Positions 6,302 to 7,704 of a DNA stretch of 7,704 nucleotides are shown here, in pieces. The position numbers and the translations under genes were made by a program. The stretch comes from JADLEX01 sp964586775 (GTDB taxonomy: Bacteria > Lernaellota > Lernaellaia > JACKCT01). The notes under the pieces were generated by a model. The model did no database searches, was not told the origin of the DNA, and worked only from the letters and a program-made list of their open reading frames with translations. Where the stretch lies: positions 1 to 7,704 of the forward strand of contig CAZPJD010000121.1 of NCBI GenBank assembly GCA_964586775.1, in the 5' to 3' direction. Within the stretch, counting starts at the first letter, position 1; each line of letters begins with the position of its first letter.

Positions 6302-7474
6302 TCACGAAATAACTGCGGAAATCGCCTCGAAATGGTCGGTGGGACCATTTTTGGGACCACTTTTGTGCCCGACCGCTTCGCTCATGAGCGTTGCGATCGC
6401 GTCCCGGTAAACGTTCGGCGAGAGGTGGGAGTAGCGAAGCGTCATCGCGAGGTCGGCGTGCCCGAGAAGTTCCTGAATAGCTTTCAAAGGAACGCTGTTC
6501 ATCGCGAGTTGCGACGCGAAGGAGTGACGTATCTCGTGGAAGCGAATGCGACGCAACCCGGAGAGCTTCGTAACGCGCTCATGCACCGGCCGCACGTGGT
6601 CCTGATCGAACGGTGTGCCGTCCGCGCGTGAGAACACGAGGTCGCCTTTGAGGTGGCGGTGGGACTTGAGCACGGCCGCGAGTTCCAAGTGCATCGGGAT
6701 CTCGCGTGACTTGCCGGACTTTGGGGGTTTGAATTCTTTGCAGACGTAGTTTCGACGCACAAGGATCGTGCCGCTCTTGAAGTCGATATCTCCCCACTGA
6801 AGCGCAAGGAGTTCTCCGAGCCGCATCCCCGTGAGAAACGCCGCGAGAAAAAACGGATACCACGCGGGCTCATGGCGTCGCATCGCTTCGAGGTACGTGC
6901 CCATCTGCGCTTCGTCGTAGAAATCGAACGCAGAGGGCGCGGTCTTGAGGGGCTTCACACCCACCACCGGATTTTTGTCGAGGTAGTTCCAATCCACAGC
7001 GCGATTGAACATCGTGAGCAAACACGCGCGGTAGTTGTTGACGGTTTTGGGATCGAGCCCGTCTTTCACTTTCTTCGCGATGAAGCGCTCGATATCCTCT
7101 CGCGTGATTTCGCGAATGTCCGTGTGCTTGAAGAACGGCGCCAGGTGGTTGCGGATGATCGATTCCTTTCCGATCACCTCGGACGTGGAATTTCTCGGTC
7201 TCGCGTAGGTCTCAAGAAAATGGTCAGCGAATCCGCTGAAGGGAAATTCCGCCTTCTGCTGGTTGTCAAAGACCGGGCGCGCGGGTTGCGCGATGGCGAC
7301 GAACTCTCCGGCTTCAGCTTGTCTCTTCCACTGACGGCCGAGGGCGAGCGCTTCCTTGCGGGTGACGCTCGTTCCAGTCGACCTTTTGAAGCGCCGCCGG
7401 ACGCCGCTCGGATCCCGGTACGCGAAGTCCACGTACCAGATTTCGTTCCGCTGCCGCACAGTGACCTTGGCCAT
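6302..7474 (-). CDS. Tyrosine site-specific recombinase (phage-type integrase)
   Basis: The 390-residue product is a typical length for the family; it integrates and excises the element through a phosphotyrosine intermediate. Residues 1-60 form an arm-type DNA-binding beta domain (W13-Y14-V15, D21-P22-x-G24). Residues about 78-175 form the core-binding SAM-like domain (N146-N147-Y148-R149). Residues about 186-365 are the catalytic domain with all expected residues: R218 in T-G-M-R-L-G-E, K252 in the beta-hairpin, H313-x2-R316 in H-E-I-R-H-S-F, H339 in L-L-G-H-A, and nucleophile Y348 in R-Y-S-H-L. It therefore looks intact. The ATG at 7474 has AGGAGGTG at 7482-7489, itself inside a hairpin. 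The gene lies within an excisionase-type frame for its first 161 bases, and its 3' end faces the tRNA that is the likely target. The C-terminal tail carries a repeated S/N-G-P-K/T unit. Confidence 0.95.
   Translation of the reverse strand: MAKVTVRQRNEIWYVDFAYRDPSGVRRRFKRSTGTSVTRKEALALGRQWKRQAEAGEFVAIAQPARPVFDNQQKAEFPFSGFADHFLETYARPRNSTSEVIGKESIIRNHLAPFFKHTDIREITREDIERFIAKKVKDGLDPKTVNNYRACLLTMFNRAVDWNYLDKNPVVGVKPLKTAPSAFDFYDEAQMGTYLEAMRRHEPAWYPFFLAAFLTGMRLGELLALQWGDIDFKSGTILVRRNYVCKEFKPPKSGKSREIPMHLELAAVLKSHRHLKGDLVFSRADGTPFDQDHVRPVHERVTKLSGLRRIRFHEIRHSFASQLAMNSVPLKAIQELLGHADLAMTLRYSHLSPNVYRDAIATLMSEAVGHKSGPKNGPTDHFEAISAVIS
6341..6364 (-). repeat. Two-copy 12-base tandem repeat in the integrase tail
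   Basis: GGGACCATTTTT (6341-6352) is followed at once by GGGACCACTTTT (6353-6364), differing at one of 12 positions. On the coding strand it gives S-G-P-K then N-G-P-T near residues 372-379. It may be a small in-frame duplication in the flexible tail. Whether it also binds recombinase cannot be seen. Confidence 0.6.
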
Positions 7475-7704
7475 GTGCTTTCACCTCCTGAAGAGGTGCG
7501 GCAACGGTACTCTGCCGATGCCGCAGTATAAGGTCGCTTGAGAGGAAACGCCATTCCTTCCCGTACTTTTTTCCCGGAATGTCGCCGCGCTTTGCGAGTT
7601 CGTAGACCTCGCGCGTCGTGAGCTTGAGGAGCCGCGCGACCTCGGGGGCGGTGAGAAATACGTTCGCGATTTCCTCAAGCAGCCGCTCTTTTTCTTCTGC
7701 GTTG
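7314..7704 (-). CDS. Excisionase-type helix-turn-helix protein, N-terminus cut by right edge
   Basis: On the minus strand a frame beginning with codon 7703-7701 stays open for 129 codons to a TGA at 7316-7314. Visible residues 16-58 match the excisionase-family (HTH_17/MerR-like) fold: F-L-T-A-P-E-V-A-R-L-L for the first helix, T-T-R-E-V-Y-E-L for the recognition helix, R-G-D-I-P-G-K-K-Y for the wing, then W-R-F-L-S-S-D-L. Such proteins bind the element's attachment site and steer the integrase toward excision, or act as small regulators. The start codon lies outside the window. After residue 62 the sequence looks unlike the family, and the last 161 bases overlap the integrase in another frame, so the tail may be only a fortuitous read-through to the next stop. 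The integrase ribosome site lies inside this frame. Confidence 0.75.
   Translation of the reverse strand, partial: NAEEKERLLEEIANVFLTAPEVARLLKLTTREVYELAKRGDIPGKKYGKEWRFLSSDLILRHRQSTVAAPLQEVKAHGQGHCAAAERNLVRGLRVPGSERRPAALQKVDWNERHPQGSARPRPSVEETS
7482..7498 (-). promoter_or_regulatory. Hairpin occluding the integrase Shine-Dalgarno
   Basis: On the minus-strand transcript CACCTC (7498-7493), a 5-base loop TTCAG and GAGGTG (7487-7482) form a perfect 6-bp stem. The second arm is most of the integrase ribosome-binding site, 7 bases before its ATG. Folded, it would block initiation; ribosomes reading the upstream HTH frame would open it. The pairing is seen directly and the regulation is inferred. 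Confidence 0.5.
7525..7530 (-). promoter_or_regulatory. Possible -10 element for an integrase-only transcript
   Basis: TATACT on the minus strand is one mismatch from the -10 consensus and lies about 50 bases before the integrase ATG. No convincing -35 hexamer is found 16-18 bases upstream, so this is weak. If used, it would yield a transcript that starts with the occluding hairpin and lacks the HTH frame. Confidence 0.2.

Larger units (their letters stand above)
6255..7704. mobile_element. tRNA-proximal end of an integrative element, continuing past the right edge
   Basis: Everything right of the tRNA fits the conserved end module of a genomic island or prophage: tRNA, then a tyrosine integrase pointing toward the tRNA, then an excisionase-type HTH frame. 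Base composition drops: hand-counted 60-base rows gave 37 and 33 G+C here, against 44 in a row of the second paralog gene. No cargo is visible, so element type (prophage, island or integrative-conjugative element) cannot be decided. Confidence 0.65.

Noticed and set aside
7174..7554. 126-codon minus-strand frame over the integrase start
   Set aside because: Third-frame shadow of the integrase and HTH genes, Ser/Arg-rich, with no domain pattern.

Overview
This window looks like chromosomal DNA from a high-G+C, Gram-negative, probably deltaproteobacterial-type (Myxococcota-like or related uncultured) bacterium. The reasons are the very GC-rich codon use, lipoprotein and Sec signal peptides, an Asp-rich repeat lipoprotein, and long antisense open frames typical of such genomes. 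The taxonomic call is inference only.

Left part (1-905, minus strand): the first 21 codons of a secreted or membrane protein run off the left edge. Behind it lies a lipoprotein gene (258-905) encoding a lipobox, a run of 16 Asp blocks and a 13-Cys C-terminal domain. It has a good sigma70-like promoter (TTGCCA-17-TAGAAT) and a rho-independent terminator (130-155).

Middle part (1032-6119, plus strand): a Fur-family regulator (1032-1466) keeps both structural-zinc CxxC motifs but lacks all the histidines of the sensory metal site. A 121-base gap follows, containing four consecutive inverted repeats. Then come two large exported, C-terminally membrane-anchored proteins (1588-3888 and 3885-6119). 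They overlap by ATGA and are collinear paralogs of each other. Both begin the mature protein with an N-S-x-x-S-I-P-W-x-D-F helix and a polyproline linker, then a long beta-rich region, then about three membrane segments. I do not recognise a characterised function. The pair is the best candidate here for an undescribed system.

Right part (6120-7704): a tRNA gene with CAT anticodon and initiator (fMet) hallmarks, with its own TTGACA-17-TAGTTT promoter and terminator, marks the end of the host segment. Directly behind its 3' end lies a tyrosine recombinase (6302-7474, minus strand). Upstream of that is an excisionase-type helix-turn-helix ORF that runs off the right edge and overlaps the integrase out of frame by 161 bases. 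The arrangement is that of an integrative element inserted at the initiator tRNA gene, with the rest of the element beyond the right edge. The integrase Shine-Dalgarno sits in a perfect hairpin inside the upstream reading frame, which suggests translational coupling.
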